In this document: positions 45,598 to 54,390 of the stretch, in pieces
How positions within the stretch are numbered: the first letter of the stretch is position 1
Layout of the letters: every line of letters starts with the position of its first letter
Assembly (NCBI RefSeq): GCF_000344155.1
Contig: NZ_BAOQ01000009.1
Coordinates: forward strand, 1-64,000
Reading direction: 5' to 3'
DNA: 64,000 bases
Source: Gordonia paraffinivorans NBRC 108238
GTDB taxonomy: Bacteria > Actinomycetota > Actinomycetes > Mycobacteriales > Mycobacteriaceae
Program-made: the position numbers and the translations under genes
The notes under the pieces: generated by a model
The model's database searches: none
Told to the model about the DNA's origin: nothing
The model's input: the letters and a program-made list of their open reading frames with translations, nothing else

Positions 45598-48500
45598 CTA
45601 TTCTCCCCGAGCCTCGATGTCGCCCTCGGTGTCCAGGTAGACGCTGCGCAATCGGTCCAGGAGATCCGCCGGGGGCTCGTGCCACATGTCGCGTTCGACG
45701 GCTTCGAGCAGGCGCTCGGCGATCCCGTGCAGCGCCCAGGGGTTGGACTGCTGCATGAACTCGCGATTGGTCTCGTCGAGGACGTAGGACTCGGTGAGCT
45801 TCTCGTACATCCAGTCGGCGACCACATCGGTGGTGGCGTCGTAGCCGAAGAGGTAGTCGACGGTCGCGGCCATCTCGAACGCGCCCTTGTAGCCGTGACG
45901 CTGCATCGCCGAGATCCACCGCGGATTGACCACGCGGGCCCGGAACACCCGGGCGGTCTCCTCCGAGAGCGTGCGGGTGCGCACGGCGTCGGGCCGGGTG
46001 CTGTCGCCGATGTAGGCCTCGGGGGATCTGCCGGTCAGCGCGCGCACGGTCGCGACCATGCCGCCGTGGTACTGGAAGTAGTCGTCGGAGTCGGCGATGT
46101 CGTGCTCGCGGGTGTCGGTGTTCTTCGCGGCGACCGCAATCCGCTTGTAGGCCGCGCGCATGTCGTCGACCGCCGGCACGCCGTCGAGGTCGCGACCGTA
46201 GGCGTAGCCGCCCCACTCGGTGTAGACGCGGGCGAGGTCATCGTCGCTGCGCCATTCGCGGGAGTCGATGAGTTGCAGGATTCCCGCCCCGTAGGTGCCG
46301 GGCTTGGACCCGAAGACGCGCGTCACGGCGCGACGGCGATCGCCGTGCTCGGCCAGCGCCTCCCGCACGTGCGCGGCGACGAAGTTCGCGTCATCGGGTT
46401 CGTCTGCGGATGCCGCCAGCGCGACCGCGTCGTCGAGCATGGTCACCACGTGGGGGAAGGCATCCCGGAAGAAGCCCGAGATGCGCACCGTGACGTCGAT
46501 CCGCGGACGCCCGAGTTCGGCGAGGTCGACGAGTTCGAGGTCGACGACCCGGCGCGACATCTCGTCCCACACCGGCGTCACGCCGAGCAGGGCGAGCACC
46601 TCGGCGATGTCGTCGCCGGCCGTGCGCATGGCACTGGTCCCCCACACCGACAGGCCGACCGACGACGGATAGGCGCCGTGATCGGAGAGGTAACGCTCGA
46701 GCAAGGAGTCGGCCATGGCGCGGCCGGTCTCCCATGCGAGTCGCGACGGCACGGCCTTCGGGTCGACCGAGTAGAAGTTGCGACCGGTGGGCAGCACGTT
46801 GATCAGGCCGCGCAGCGGCGAACCGCTCGGGCCGGCCGGGATGAAACCGCCGTCGAGCGCGTGCAGGATGCGGGGTATCTCGATCGTCGTCTGCCGCAGG
46901 CGCGGCACGACCTCGGTGGCGGCGAAGCGCAGCACCTCGCCCACCGGTTCGGGCAGTCCGGCGGCGACCTCGGCGACGGCCGCCTCCGACCAGTCCGCCT
47001 TCGCGCACGCGGCGACGAGTTCCCGGGCGCGCGCCTCGACGGTGTCGACGGCGCCGCGGTCGGCACTGCCGTCCTCGGCCAGGCCCAGCGCCTCTCGCAG
47101 GCCCGGGAGCGCGGTGGTCCCGCCCCACAGTTGGCGTGCGCGCAGCATCGCGAGCACCAGGTCCACCTCGGAATCGTCGCGCGGTGGATCGCCGAGCACG
47201 TGGAGACCGTCGCGGATCTGGACGTCCTTGATCTCGCAGAGCCAGCCGTCGACGTGCAGGAGCATGTCGTCGAAGACCTCTTCGTCGGGACGCTCGGTGA
47301 GACCGAGGTCGCGGTCCATCTTGGCCGCGGTGAGCAGTGTCCAGATCTGCTGACGGATCGCCGGGAGCTTCGCCGGGTCGAGGGCGGAGATGTTGGCGTG
47401 CTCGTCGAGGAGTTGCTCGAGTCGTGCGATGTCGCCGTAGGACTCCGCACGGGCCATCGGCGGGATCAGGTGGTCGACGAGAACGGCGTGGGCCCGGCGT
47501 TTGGCCTGTGTCCCCTCCCCCGGGTCGTTGACGAGGAACGGGTAGATCAGCGGCAGGTCGCCGAGGGCGGCGTCTGTTCCGCACGCCGCAGACATGCCGA
47601 GGTTCTTTCCCGGCAGCCATTCGAGGTTGCCGTGCTTGCCGACGTGCACGACCGCGTCGGCCCCGAACCCCGATCCACCGACCCCGGTGCCCTCGACACC
47701 GTTGCGCCTGGCGGCGATCCACCGGTAGGACGCCAGGTAGTGGTGCGACGGCGGAAGGTCCGGATCGTGGTAGATCGCGACCGGGTTCTCACCGAAGCCG
47801 CGGGGCGGCTGCACCATGATCGCGATGTTGCCGAAGGTCAGGGCGGCGATGACGATGTCGCCGTCCGGATTCCGGCTGCGGTCGACGAACAGTTCTCCGG
47901 GCGCCTCGCCCCAGTGCTCGGTGACTGCGTCGCGCAGTCCTGCCGGGAGCGTGTCGAACCAGGCGCGATAGTCGGCGGCGGGCATGCGGATCGGATTCGA
48001 CGCGAGGGTCTCCTCGGTGAGCCAGTCCGGGTCCTGGCCGCCGGCGGCGATGATGGCGTGGATCAGCGCATCCGAATCCTCCTGCGCGAGACCCGGGATC
48101 GCGTCGGGTCCGGTTTCCGGTCCGAGGTCGTAGCCGGCGTCGCGCAGCGCGACCAGCAGGCGCACCAGGCTGCGGGGCGTGTCGAGGCCGACCGCGTTGC
48201 CGATTCGGGAATGTTTGGTCGGATAGGCCGACAGCATGATCGCGATGCGCTTGTCCGCGGCGGGAATCCGGCGCAGACGGGCATGGGCGACGGCGAGACC
48301 GGCGACGCGGGCACAGCGTTCGGGGTCGGGCTGGTACCAGGGCAGGCCGTTGTCGTCGAACTCCTTGAACGAGAACGGGACCGTGATGATCCGGCCGTCG
48401 AACTCGGGGACCGCCACCTGGGTCGCGACGTCGAGCGGCGACAGCCCGTCGTCGCTCTCCTCCCATGCGGCGCGGGAACCGGTGAGGCACAGGCCCTGCA

Positions 48501-49251
48501 GGATCGGGATGTCGAGGGCTGCGAGCCGCTCGACGTTCCACGCCTCGTCGTCGCCGCCGGCCGAGGCGGTCGCCGGGGTGGCGCCGCCGGCGGCGAGCAC
48601 GGTGACCACGAGCGCGTCGGCGGTGCCGAGCAGGTCGATGAGTTCGTCGGGAGCGGTGCGCAAGGAGGCGCAGAACACCGGGAGCGCCCGGGCGCCGCGG
48701 TCTTCGACGGCCCGGCAGAGCGCCTCGACGTAGCGCGTGTTGCCGGCCAGGTGCTGCGCCCGGTAGTAGAGCACCGCGACGGTCGGCGCGTCGACCGGCA
48801 CCTCTCGCGCGGCGCGATCGAGGATTCCCCAGGTAGGGGTCTGCTGTGGCGGCTCGAAGCCGTGGCCGGTGAACAGCACCGTGTCGGACAGGAAGTGGTG
48901 CAGGTTGACCAGGTTGTCGACGCCACCGGCGGCGAGATAGTCGTGGGCCTGGGCCGCGACACCGGCGGGGACGGTCGAGTGGGCCATCAGGTCCGGATCG
49001 GGTTGCTGTTCGCCGGAGAGCACGACCAGGGGTTTTCCGGTCGCCTCCACCGTTGCGAGTCCGTCCTCCCACGCCCGGACCCCGCCCAGGATGCGGACCA
49101 CGATCAGGTCGGCTCCGGCGGCGAGGCCGTCGATGTCGTCGACGAGCAGCCGCGAGGGATTGGCACCTCGGAAGCTGACCCCGGGGACGGCATCGTCGGC
49201 GGCGGCCGCGGTCAGCAGATCGGTGTCCGAGGTCGAGAGAAGCAGGATCAT
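45598..49251 (-). CDS. cobN: cobaltochelatase subunit CobN
   Basis: The 1217-residue protein is the large subunit of the aerobic ATP-dependent cobaltochelatase, which inserts Co(II) into hydrogenobyrinate a,c-diamide together with the ChlI/ChlD-like CobS/CobT subunits (not in this window). Motifs include MILLLSTSDTDLLTAAAADD at the start, HVGKHGNLEWLPGKNLGMS, and near the end NPRWISAMQRHGYKGAFEMA and EKLTESYVLDETNREFMQQS. The length is normal for CobN. It follows a cobalamin riboswitch that can mask the AGGAG at 49257-49261. The divergent cobG starts beyond the riboswitch. Confidence 0.95.
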   Translation of the reverse strand: MILLLSTSDTDLLTAAAADDAVPGVSFRGANPSRLLVDDIDGLAAGADLIVVRILGGVRAWEDGLATVEATGKPLVVLSGEQQPDPDLMAHSTVPAGVAAQAHDYLAAGGVDNLVNLHHFLSDTVLFTGHGFEPPQQTPTWGILDRAAREVPVDAPTVAVLYYRAQHLAGNTRYVEALCRAVEDRGARALPVFCASLRTAPDELIDLLGTADALVVTVLAAGGATPATASAGGDDEAWNVERLAALDIPILQGLCLTGSRAAWEESDDGLSPLDVATQVAVPEFDGRIITVPFSFKEFDDNGLPWYQPDPERCARVAGLAVAHARLRRIPAADKRIAIMLSAYPTKHSRIGNAVGLDTPRSLVRLLVALRDAGYDLGPETGPDAIPGLAQEDSDALIHAIIAAGGQDPDWLTEETLASNPIRMPAADYRAWFDTLPAGLRDAVTEHWGEAPGELFVDRSRNPDGDIVIAALTFGNIAIMVQPPRGFGENPVAIYHDPDLPPSHHYLASYRWIAARRNGVEGTGVGGSGFGADAVVHVGKHGNLEWLPGKNLGMSAACGTDAALGDLPLIYPFLVNDPGEGTQAKRRAHAVLVDHLIPPMARAESYGDIARLEQLLDEHANISALDPAKLPAIRQQIWTLLTAAKMDRDLGLTERPDEEVFDDMLLHVDGWLCEIKDVQIRDGLHVLGDPPRDDSEVDLVLAMLRARQLWGGTTALPGLREALGLAEDGSADRGAVDTVEARARELVAACAKADWSEAAVAEVAAGLPEPVGEVLRFAATEVVPRLRQTTIEIPRILHALDGGFIPAGPSGSPLRGLINVLPTGRNFYSVDPKAVPSRLAWETGRAMADSLLERYLSDHGAYPSSVGLSVWGTSAMRTAGDDIAEVLALLGVTPVWDEMSRRVVDLELVDLAELGRPRIDVTVRISGFFRDAFPHVVTMLDDAVALAASADEPDDANFVAAHVREALAEHGDRRRAVTRVFGSKPGTYGAGILQLIDSREWRSDDDLARVYTEWGGYAYGRDLDGVPAVDDMRAAYKRIAVAAKNTDTREHDIADSDDYFQYHGGMVATVRALTGRSPEAYIGDSTRPDAVRTRTLSEETARVFRARVVNPRWISAMQRHGYKGAFEMAATVDYLFGYDATTDVVADWMYEKLTESYVLDETNREFMQQSNPWALHGIAERLLEAVERDMWHEPPADLLDRLRSVYLDTEGDIEARGE

Positions 49252-49263
49252 CGGGTCTCCTCG

Positions 49264-49415
49264 CCGGGTTGCGCGCCCGGTGGCGGTGGGTCTCGTGCGA
49301 GGAGGCTGGTCTGACTCGGGTGTCGGGGATGCCCGTCACCCTCACAGTGGCGCGACCGCGCCGGATTCTCACCGGCTTCAGCCGCCTCGCGCTGTGCCTG
49401 ACAGCCTACGGGTGC
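49264..49415 (-). promoter_or_regulatory. cobalamin (B12) riboswitch of cobN
   Basis: Read on the minus strand, the leader has the B12-aptamer core: AAGCCGGTGAGAATCCGGCG followed by CGGTCGCGCCACTGTGA, with the conserved GCCACTG box at 49351-49345, then GAGTCAGACC. Next, CCGGG-N7-CCCGG (49264-49280) forms a hairpin directly before the AGGAG ribosome site of cobN, suited to translational control: with B12 bound the ribosome site should be hidden. Confidence 0.9.
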
Positions 49416-49486
49416 CGGCCGTCGGCGCGCTGACGTGGGTCCACTGCTCCCCGCCCGGCCCGCGACGCCGGTCGTACCCTGGTGGG

Positions 49487-50641
49487 ATGACCAAGGTCCG
49501 GACATCGGCCGACCGCTGCCCCGGGGTGTTCACCACCCACGAGGCCCGGGACGGCGCTCTCGCCCGGATCCGCCTGCCTGGCGGCCGGATCCGCGCCGAT
49601 CAGCTCGGCGTACTCGCCCAGGCGTCGGCTGCTCACGCCGACGGGTTCCTGGAACTGACGGCGCGCGGAAACATCCAGCTCCGAGGGATCGCCGACGTCG
49701 AGGCCGTGGCCGAGGCGGTCGTGTCGGCCGGGCTCGCGCCGGACTCGGCCCACGACAAGGCCCGCAACATCGAGGTCAGTCCGCTGACCGGACGCATCGG
49801 CGGCGCCGCCGACGCCGGTCCGCTCCTGAAGGCGCTCGACGACGCGCTGCGTTCGCACCCTGACGCCGACGCCGTCTCCGGGCGCTTCCTGTTCGGCGTC
49901 GACGACGGCCGTGGAGACATCGTCCGCCGCCGTCCGGACGCGTGCGCGGTGCTGCAGCCGGGCAAACCCCTGGTCGCCGACATCGTCGTGGACGGCGCCC
50001 CGATCGGCTCGGTCTCCGGAACCGAGGGCATCGTCGCCTCGCTGATCTCGGTCGCCACCGGCCTCCAGGACATCGCGCCCGGCGCGTGGCGTGTCCGGGA
50101 CCTCGGCGACGAGGACCGTGCCCGCCTGCACCGCGAACTCGCAGACCGGCACGACCCGGTCGTCGGTGAACGGCCGGGTGACGACGTCGAGGACGCCGCG
50201 CCCGTCGTCGGCTGGTTCGACCAGGACGACGGCTCGGTGCTGCTGGGATGCGTCGTCGAACTGGGCCGGCTTCCCGCCCGCCTGGCCGAGTTCCTCGCCG
50301 CCGTCGACAAGCCGATCGTGTTCACCCCCGACCGCGAGATCCTGATCTGCGACCTCTCCGAGGGCGTCGCCGAGACAGTCGTGCGGGTTCTGGCCCCGAT
50401 GGGGCTCATCTTCGACGCCTCGTCCCCGTGGGCCCGCCTGAGCTGCTGCGTCGGCGCGCCCGGCTGCGGGTCCGCACACACCCGGGTACGTGACCACCTA
50501 TTGGCCCACGTGCGGGCCGGATCGCCGGTCGCCGACCGCGAGCACTGGGTGGGATGCGAACGCCGGTGCGGCTCGCCCGGCACCGCACATCTGCTGGTGC
50601 AGGCCACGCCCGACGGCGGATACGAGCGGCGGCGCCGCTAG
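49487..50641 (+). CDS. cobG: precorrin-3B synthase CobG
   Basis: The 384-residue protein has the sulfite/nitrite-reductase half-domains: GFLELTARGNIQLRG in the first (substrate/siroheme-type loop) and an iron-sulfur motif in CCVGAPGCGS with ERRCGSP, i.e. CX5C then CX3C, in the second. CobG carries out the oxygen-dependent ring-contraction step of aerobic cobalamin synthesis. ATG 49487 is 235 bp from the divergent cobN start, so its promoter must lie in or beside the cobN riboswitch DNA. cobH follows after 13 bp. Confidence 0.92.
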   Translation: MTKVRTSADRCPGVFTTHEARDGALARIRLPGGRIRADQLGVLAQASAAHADGFLELTARGNIQLRGIADVEAVAEAVVSAGLAPDSAHDKARNIEVSPLTGRIGGAADAGPLLKALDDALRSHPDADAVSGRFLFGVDDGRGDIVRRRPDACAVLQPGKPLVADIVVDGAPIGSVSGTEGIVASLISVATGLQDIAPGAWRVRDLGDEDRARLHRELADRHDPVVGERPGDDVEDAAPVVGWFDQDDGSVLLGCVVELGRLPARLAEFLAAVDKPIVFTPDREILICDLSEGVAETVVRVLAPMGLIFDASSPWARLSCCVGAPGCGSAHTRVRDHLLAHVRAGSPVADREHWVGCERRCGSPGTAHLLVQATPDGGYERRRR

Positions 50642-50654
50642 GCTCGACCGCACC

Positions 50655-51278
50655 ATGAGCGAGTACCTGCGCGACGGCGCTGCGATCTATCGACAGTCCT
50701 TTGCCACCATCCGGGCCGAAGCGGACCTGTCCGCGTTCGCACCCGATGTCGCCACCGTGGTGGTGCGGATGATCCATGCGTGCGGCCAGACCGACCTGAC
50801 CCGCGACGTGGTCGCGACGCCCGGCGTGGTGGCCGCCGCCCGGAGCGCGCTGGAGGCGGGCGCACCGATCCTGTGCGATGCGTCGATGGTCGCGTCGGGG
50901 ATCACCCGCAAGCGCCTGCCGGCCGACAACGAGGTGCTCTGCCACTTGTCCGAGCCCGGCCTCCCGGAGCTCGCCGAGCGGATGGGAACGACGAGAACGG
51001 CTGCGGCACTGCAGTTCTGGCTTCCGCGACTGGAGGGGTCGGTGGTCGCCGTCGGCAACGCACCGACCGCGCTGTTCGCACTGCTCGACATGATCGACGA
51101 GGGCGCGCCGAGGCCCGCGGCGATCGTCGGCGCACCGGTCGGGTTCGTCGGCGCCGCGGAGTCGTGCGCGGCGCTGGCCGCCCGTACCGACCTGGAGTTC
51201 ATCACGGTCCTCGGCCGACGCGGCGGGTCGGCCATCACCGCGGCGGCCGTCAACGCGCTGGCCACACCGAAGGAGTGA
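50655..51278 (+). CDS. cobH: precorrin-8X methylmutase CobH
   Basis: The 207-residue protein matches CobH/CbiC: the catalytic His in VVVRMIHACGQTDL, then GAPILCDASMVASGI and a late GAPVGFVGAAESCAAL that binds the ring. It moves the C11 methyl group to C12 to make hydrogenobyrinic acid. The family is a small homodimer. ATG 50655 lies 13 bp after cobG, and AGGAG near its end serves the next gene, cobIJ. All three plus-strand cob genes form one operon. Confidence 0.93.
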   Translation: MSEYLRDGAAIYRQSFATIRAEADLSAFAPDVATVVVRMIHACGQTDLTRDVVATPGVVAAARSALEAGAPILCDASMVASGITRKRLPADNEVLCHLSEPGLPELAERMGTTRTAAALQFWLPRLEGSVVAVGNAPTALFALLDMIDEGAPRPAAIVGAPVGFVGAAESCAALAARTDLEFITVLGRRGGSAITAAAVNALATPKE

Positions 51279-51280
51279 GC

Positions 51281-52885
51281 GTGTCGGGAGTCGCAGACGG
51301 CGTGAAGCAGGGCAAGCTCTGGGGTGTCGGGCTCGGTCCCGGCGACAGCGAGCTGATGACCGTGAAGGCGGCGCGCGCCATCAGCACGGCCGACGTGATC
51401 GCGTATCACTGTGCGCGCCACGGCAACAGCATCGCCCGGTCGGTGGCCGAACCCTACCTGCACGACGGGCAGACCGAGGAACGGCTCATGTACCCGGTCA
51501 CCACGGAGACCACCGATCATCCCGGCGGATATCAGGGCGCACTCGACGATTTCTACGCCGAGAGCGCCGAGCGGCTGGCCGGACACCTGCGCGCCGGACG
51601 CGATGTGGTGCTCCTCGCCGAGGGGGACCCGCTCTTCTACAGCTCGTACATGCACATGCACAAGCGACTCGCCCCGCACTTCGAGGCGGAGATCGTGCCG
51701 GGCGTCACGTCGGTGAGCGCGGCCTCGGCCGCGACGGGCGTGCCACTCGTCGAGGGCGACGAGACGCTGACGGTGGTGCCGGGCACCGCGTCCACCGAAG
51801 AACTGCTGTTCCGGTTCCGTTCGGCCGACGCCATCGTGGTGATGAAGCTCGGCCGCACGTTCGAACGGGTGCGGGAGGCCCTGCGCCGGGCCGGCCGCCT
51901 CGACGAGGCGTTCTACGTCGAGCGGGCGTCGACGACGGTCGAAAAGGTGATGCCCGCCGCTGAGGTGAATCCGGCAGAGGTGCCGTACTTCTCGATCATC
52001 GTCGTGCCGGGACGACGGAACAATCCGCGTTTCGAAGCAGAACCGGTGCCCGGTGAGGTGGTGGTCGTCGGCCTCGGCCCGGGCCACGACAGCTGGACCA
52101 CGCCGGAGGTGCGCACCGAGTTGGCGCGGGCGACCGACCTCGTCGGCTACACCACCTATCTGAAGCGGGTCACGCCCCGACCGGGTCAGCGGGTGCATCC
52201 CAGCGACAACCGGGTCGAGTCCGAACGAGCCGAGTTCGCATTGGATCTCGCCCGGCGCGGCGCCCGGGTCGCGGTCGTCTCGTCGGGCGACCCCGGTGTG
52301 TTCGCGATGGCCGCGGCGGTCGCCGAGGTGGCGTCCGAACCCCGGTGGCACGACGTTGCGGTTCGCGTGGTGCCGGGCGTGACGGCCGCGAACGCGGTCG
52401 CCGCGGCGGTCGGCGCCCCGCTGGGACACGACTTCGCGGTGATCTCGCTGTCGGATCGGCTCAAGCCGTGGTCGGTGATCGAACGACGCATCAGGGCCGC
52501 GCTGGCCGCGGACCTGGTCATCGCGATCTACAACCCGGGGTCGGCGAGCCGGACCTGGCAGGTCGGCGCCTTGAAACACACTCTGCTGCAGACTGTCTCG
52601 CCGGACCGCGTGGTGGTGCTCGGCCGTGACGTGGGCGGCCCGGAGGAATCGGTGACGACCACGACGGTTGGCGAGTTCGATCCGGAGGTGGTCGACATGC
52701 GCACTCTCATCGTCATCGGTTCGTCGACGACCAGGTCGGTGCCGCGCGCAGCGGGCCGGCTCGTCTACACGCCGCGACGCTATGAGGTCGGCGGCGAGGA
52801 GCCTGCGCCCGATGGCGCGGGGTCGTCGGCCGTGGGATCAGCCGAGCAGCCGCCGGAGCCAGGCGCGGGCCTCGGCGGCATCTGA
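51281..52885 (+). CDS. cobIJ: CobI-CobJ fusion: precorrin-2 C20- and precorrin-3B C17-methyltransferase
   Basis: The 534-residue protein joins two SAM-dependent tetrapyrrole methyltransferases. Residues about 10-250 are CobI (GVGLGPGDSELMTVKAARAI, LLAEGDPLFYSSY, VPGVTSVSAASAA); residues about 260-500 are CobJ (VVVGLGPGHDSWTTPEVRTE, VVSSGDPGVFAMA, VPGVTAANAVAAA). The fusion is the normal mycobacterial form and channels precorrin intermediates past CobG. GTG 51281 has AGGAG 5 bases upstream. The last 48 bp overlap the end of the convergent cobK gene. Confidence 0.93.
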   Translation: MSGVADGVKQGKLWGVGLGPGDSELMTVKAARAISTADVIAYHCARHGNSIARSVAEPYLHDGQTEERLMYPVTTETTDHPGGYQGALDDFYAESAERLAGHLRAGRDVVLLAEGDPLFYSSYMHMHKRLAPHFEAEIVPGVTSVSAASAATGVPLVEGDETLTVVPGTASTEELLFRFRSADAIVVMKLGRTFERVREALRRAGRLDEAFYVERASTTVEKVMPAAEVNPAEVPYFSIIVVPGRRNNPRFEAEPVPGEVVVVGLGPGHDSWTTPEVRTELARATDLVGYTTYLKRVTPRPGQRVHPSDNRVESERAEFALDLARRGARVAVVSSGDPGVFAMAAAVAEVASEPRWHDVAVRVVPGVTAANAVAAAVGAPLGHDFAVISLSDRLKPWSVIERRIRAALAADLVIAIYNPGSASRTWQVGALKHTLLQTVSPDRVVVLGRDVGGPEESVTTTTVGEFDPEVVDMRTLIVIGSSTTRSVPRAAGRLVYTPRRYEVGGEEPAPDGAGSSAVGSAEQPPEPGAGLGGI

Positions 52886-53620
52886 GACGGTCGGGAGGTC
52901 GGGTTCGGCCGGCCGGTCGACGACGACGACCTCGATGCCCAGTTCGGCCGCTGCGTCGAGCTTGGCCCTCGTGAGCGGTCCCCCGCTGTTCTTGGTGACC
53001 AGAAGATCGATCTGCCGACTGCGGAGCAGTTCGAGTTCGGCGTCGTGGTGGTACGGCCCGCGTGACCGCAGGATCTCGTGGTGCGGTGGGAGTTCCGACG
53101 TCGGCGGGTCGACGACGCGGATGAGGAACCATGCGGTGTCGATGTCGGCGAAGGCGCCCACGTCCTGACGTCCGGTGGTGAGGAAGACCCGGCGCCCGCG
53201 GCGGCGGACCTCTCGTGCGGCGGCGGAAAGGTCGGGCACCCGGACCCAATGATCGCCCTCCGAGGGAATCCACGGATCGCGACGCAGGCGCAGCAGGGGC
53301 ACACCGGCGTCGGCCGCGGCCCGGGCGGCGTTGCGGGTCATGGTCGCGGCGAACGGATGCGTGGCGTCGACGACGGCTCGGATCCGGTTGGCGATCAACC
53401 ACTCCCGCAGACCGTCCGCGCCGCCGAATCCTCCGATGCGCACCGGCCCGACGGGCAGGCGCGGGTTGGCGACGCGCCCGGCGAGGGAGCTGACGAACGC
53501 GGCTCCGGCCTCGTCCAGCATCGCGGCGAGGGTGCGGGCCTCCCCGGTGCCGCCGAGGACGAGGATCTCGGGCTGCTGCTCGGCGGTCGGCCCGAGCCGA
53601 CCTTCGGGATGGTCGCTCAC
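52838..53620 (-). CDS. cobK: precorrin-6A reductase CobK
   Basis: The 260-residue protein has the CobK pattern: the NADPH loop ILVLGGTGEARTLAAMLDEA, then VDATHPFAATMTRNAARAA, RRDPW, VFLTTGRQDVGAF, and LLVTKNSGGPLTRAKLDAA. It reduces precorrin-6A with NADPH. GTG 53620 overlaps the cobM stop as GTGA. Its 3' end overlaps the convergent cobIJ by 48 bp, so the two mRNAs are complementary at their ends and could interfere. Confidence 0.92.
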   Translation of the reverse strand: MSDHPEGRLGPTAEQQPEILVLGGTGEARTLAAMLDEAGAAFVSSLAGRVANPRLPVGPVRIGGFGGADGLREWLIANRIRAVVDATHPFAATMTRNAARAAADAGVPLLRLRRDPWIPSEGDHWVRVPDLSAAAREVRRRGRRVFLTTGRQDVGAFADIDTAWFLIRVVDPPTSELPPHHEILRSRGPYHHDAELELLRSRQIDLLVTKNSGGPLTRAKLDAAAELGIEVVVVDRPAEPDLPTVSDAAEARAWLRRLLG

Positions 53621-54390
53621 GGGTGGGGGTCCTTGCGGAGCTTGGTCATCCGAGCGTGCGAGTACAGGTAACTGTCGGTGACCTCGGGATGGGCCGCGGC
53701 GTCGAGGACCCTGCCGACGAAGATCACCGCGGTCTTGCGGATCTCCGCGGCGTCGAGTGCCTCGGGGAGCCGGTGCAACGGGGAGCGGACGACCTGCTGG
53801 TTCGGACGGCTCGCGAAGGCGACGGTCGCCGTCGGGCAGTCGGCCCCGTAGTACGGCGTCAGGTCCTCGACGATCTGCTCGGCCCGGTGCGCGGCGAGGT
53901 GCAGTGCGAGGGTGACGCCGGTGGCGGCGAGTTCGGCGAGGTCCTCCCCCGGCGGCATGTCGGTCGACAGCGTCGATACGCGCGTGATGAGCAGGCTCTG
54001 CCCGACGCCGGGCACGGTGAGCTCGGTGTCGAGTGCCGCGGCGGCGGCCGCGAACGCCGGGACGCCGGGAACGATCTCGTACGGGATCCCGCGTGCGCGG
54101 AGTTCCCGTTGTTGTTCGGCCAGCGCCGAGTAGATGGACAGGTCGCCGGAGTGCAGTCGCGCGATGTTGTCGCCGCGGTCGTGGGCGGCGACGACGTGGT
54201 CGATGATGTCGGTCAGCGGCATGCGTGCGGTGTCGACGAGTGTCGCTCCGTCGGGACACAGGTCGAGCAGCTCGCCCGGTACCAGCGATCCCGCGTACAG
54301 GCAGGTCCGGCACTCGCCGAGCAGGCGAGCGCCGCGCAGGGTGATCAGGTCGGGTGCCCCTGGTCCCGCGCCGATGAAGTAGACGGTCAC
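53617..54390 (-). CDS. cobM: precorrin-4 C11-methyltransferase CobM
   Basis: The 257-residue protein has the tetrapyrrole methyltransferase fold: VYFIGAGPGAPDLITLRGAR at the N-terminus, GECRTCLYAGSLVP, LHSGDLSIYSALAEQ (the substrate loop), VPGVPAFAAAAAAL, and RKTAVIFVGRVLD. It methylates precorrin-4 at C11. GTG 54390 overlaps the cobL stop as GTGA, and its own stop overlaps the cobK start, so cobL-cobM-cobK form a coupled minus-strand operon. Confidence 0.93.
   Translation of the reverse strand: MTVYFIGAGPGAPDLITLRGARLLGECRTCLYAGSLVPGELLDLCPDGATLVDTARMPLTDIIDHVVAAHDRGDNIARLHSGDLSIYSALAEQQRELRARGIPYEIVPGVPAFAAAAAALDTELTVPGVGQSLLITRVSTLSTDMPPGEDLAELAATGVTLALHLAAHRAEQIVEDLTPYYGADCPTATVAFASRPNQQVVRSPLHRLPEALDAAEIRKTAVIFVGRVLDAAAHPEVTDSYLYSHARMTKLRKDPHP

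Noticed and set aside
44968..49314. 1448-residue plus-strand open frame opposite cobN
   Set aside because: It is rich in Val, Asp, Gly and Arg with no domain; the opposite strand encodes cobN, fxsA and the riboswitch.
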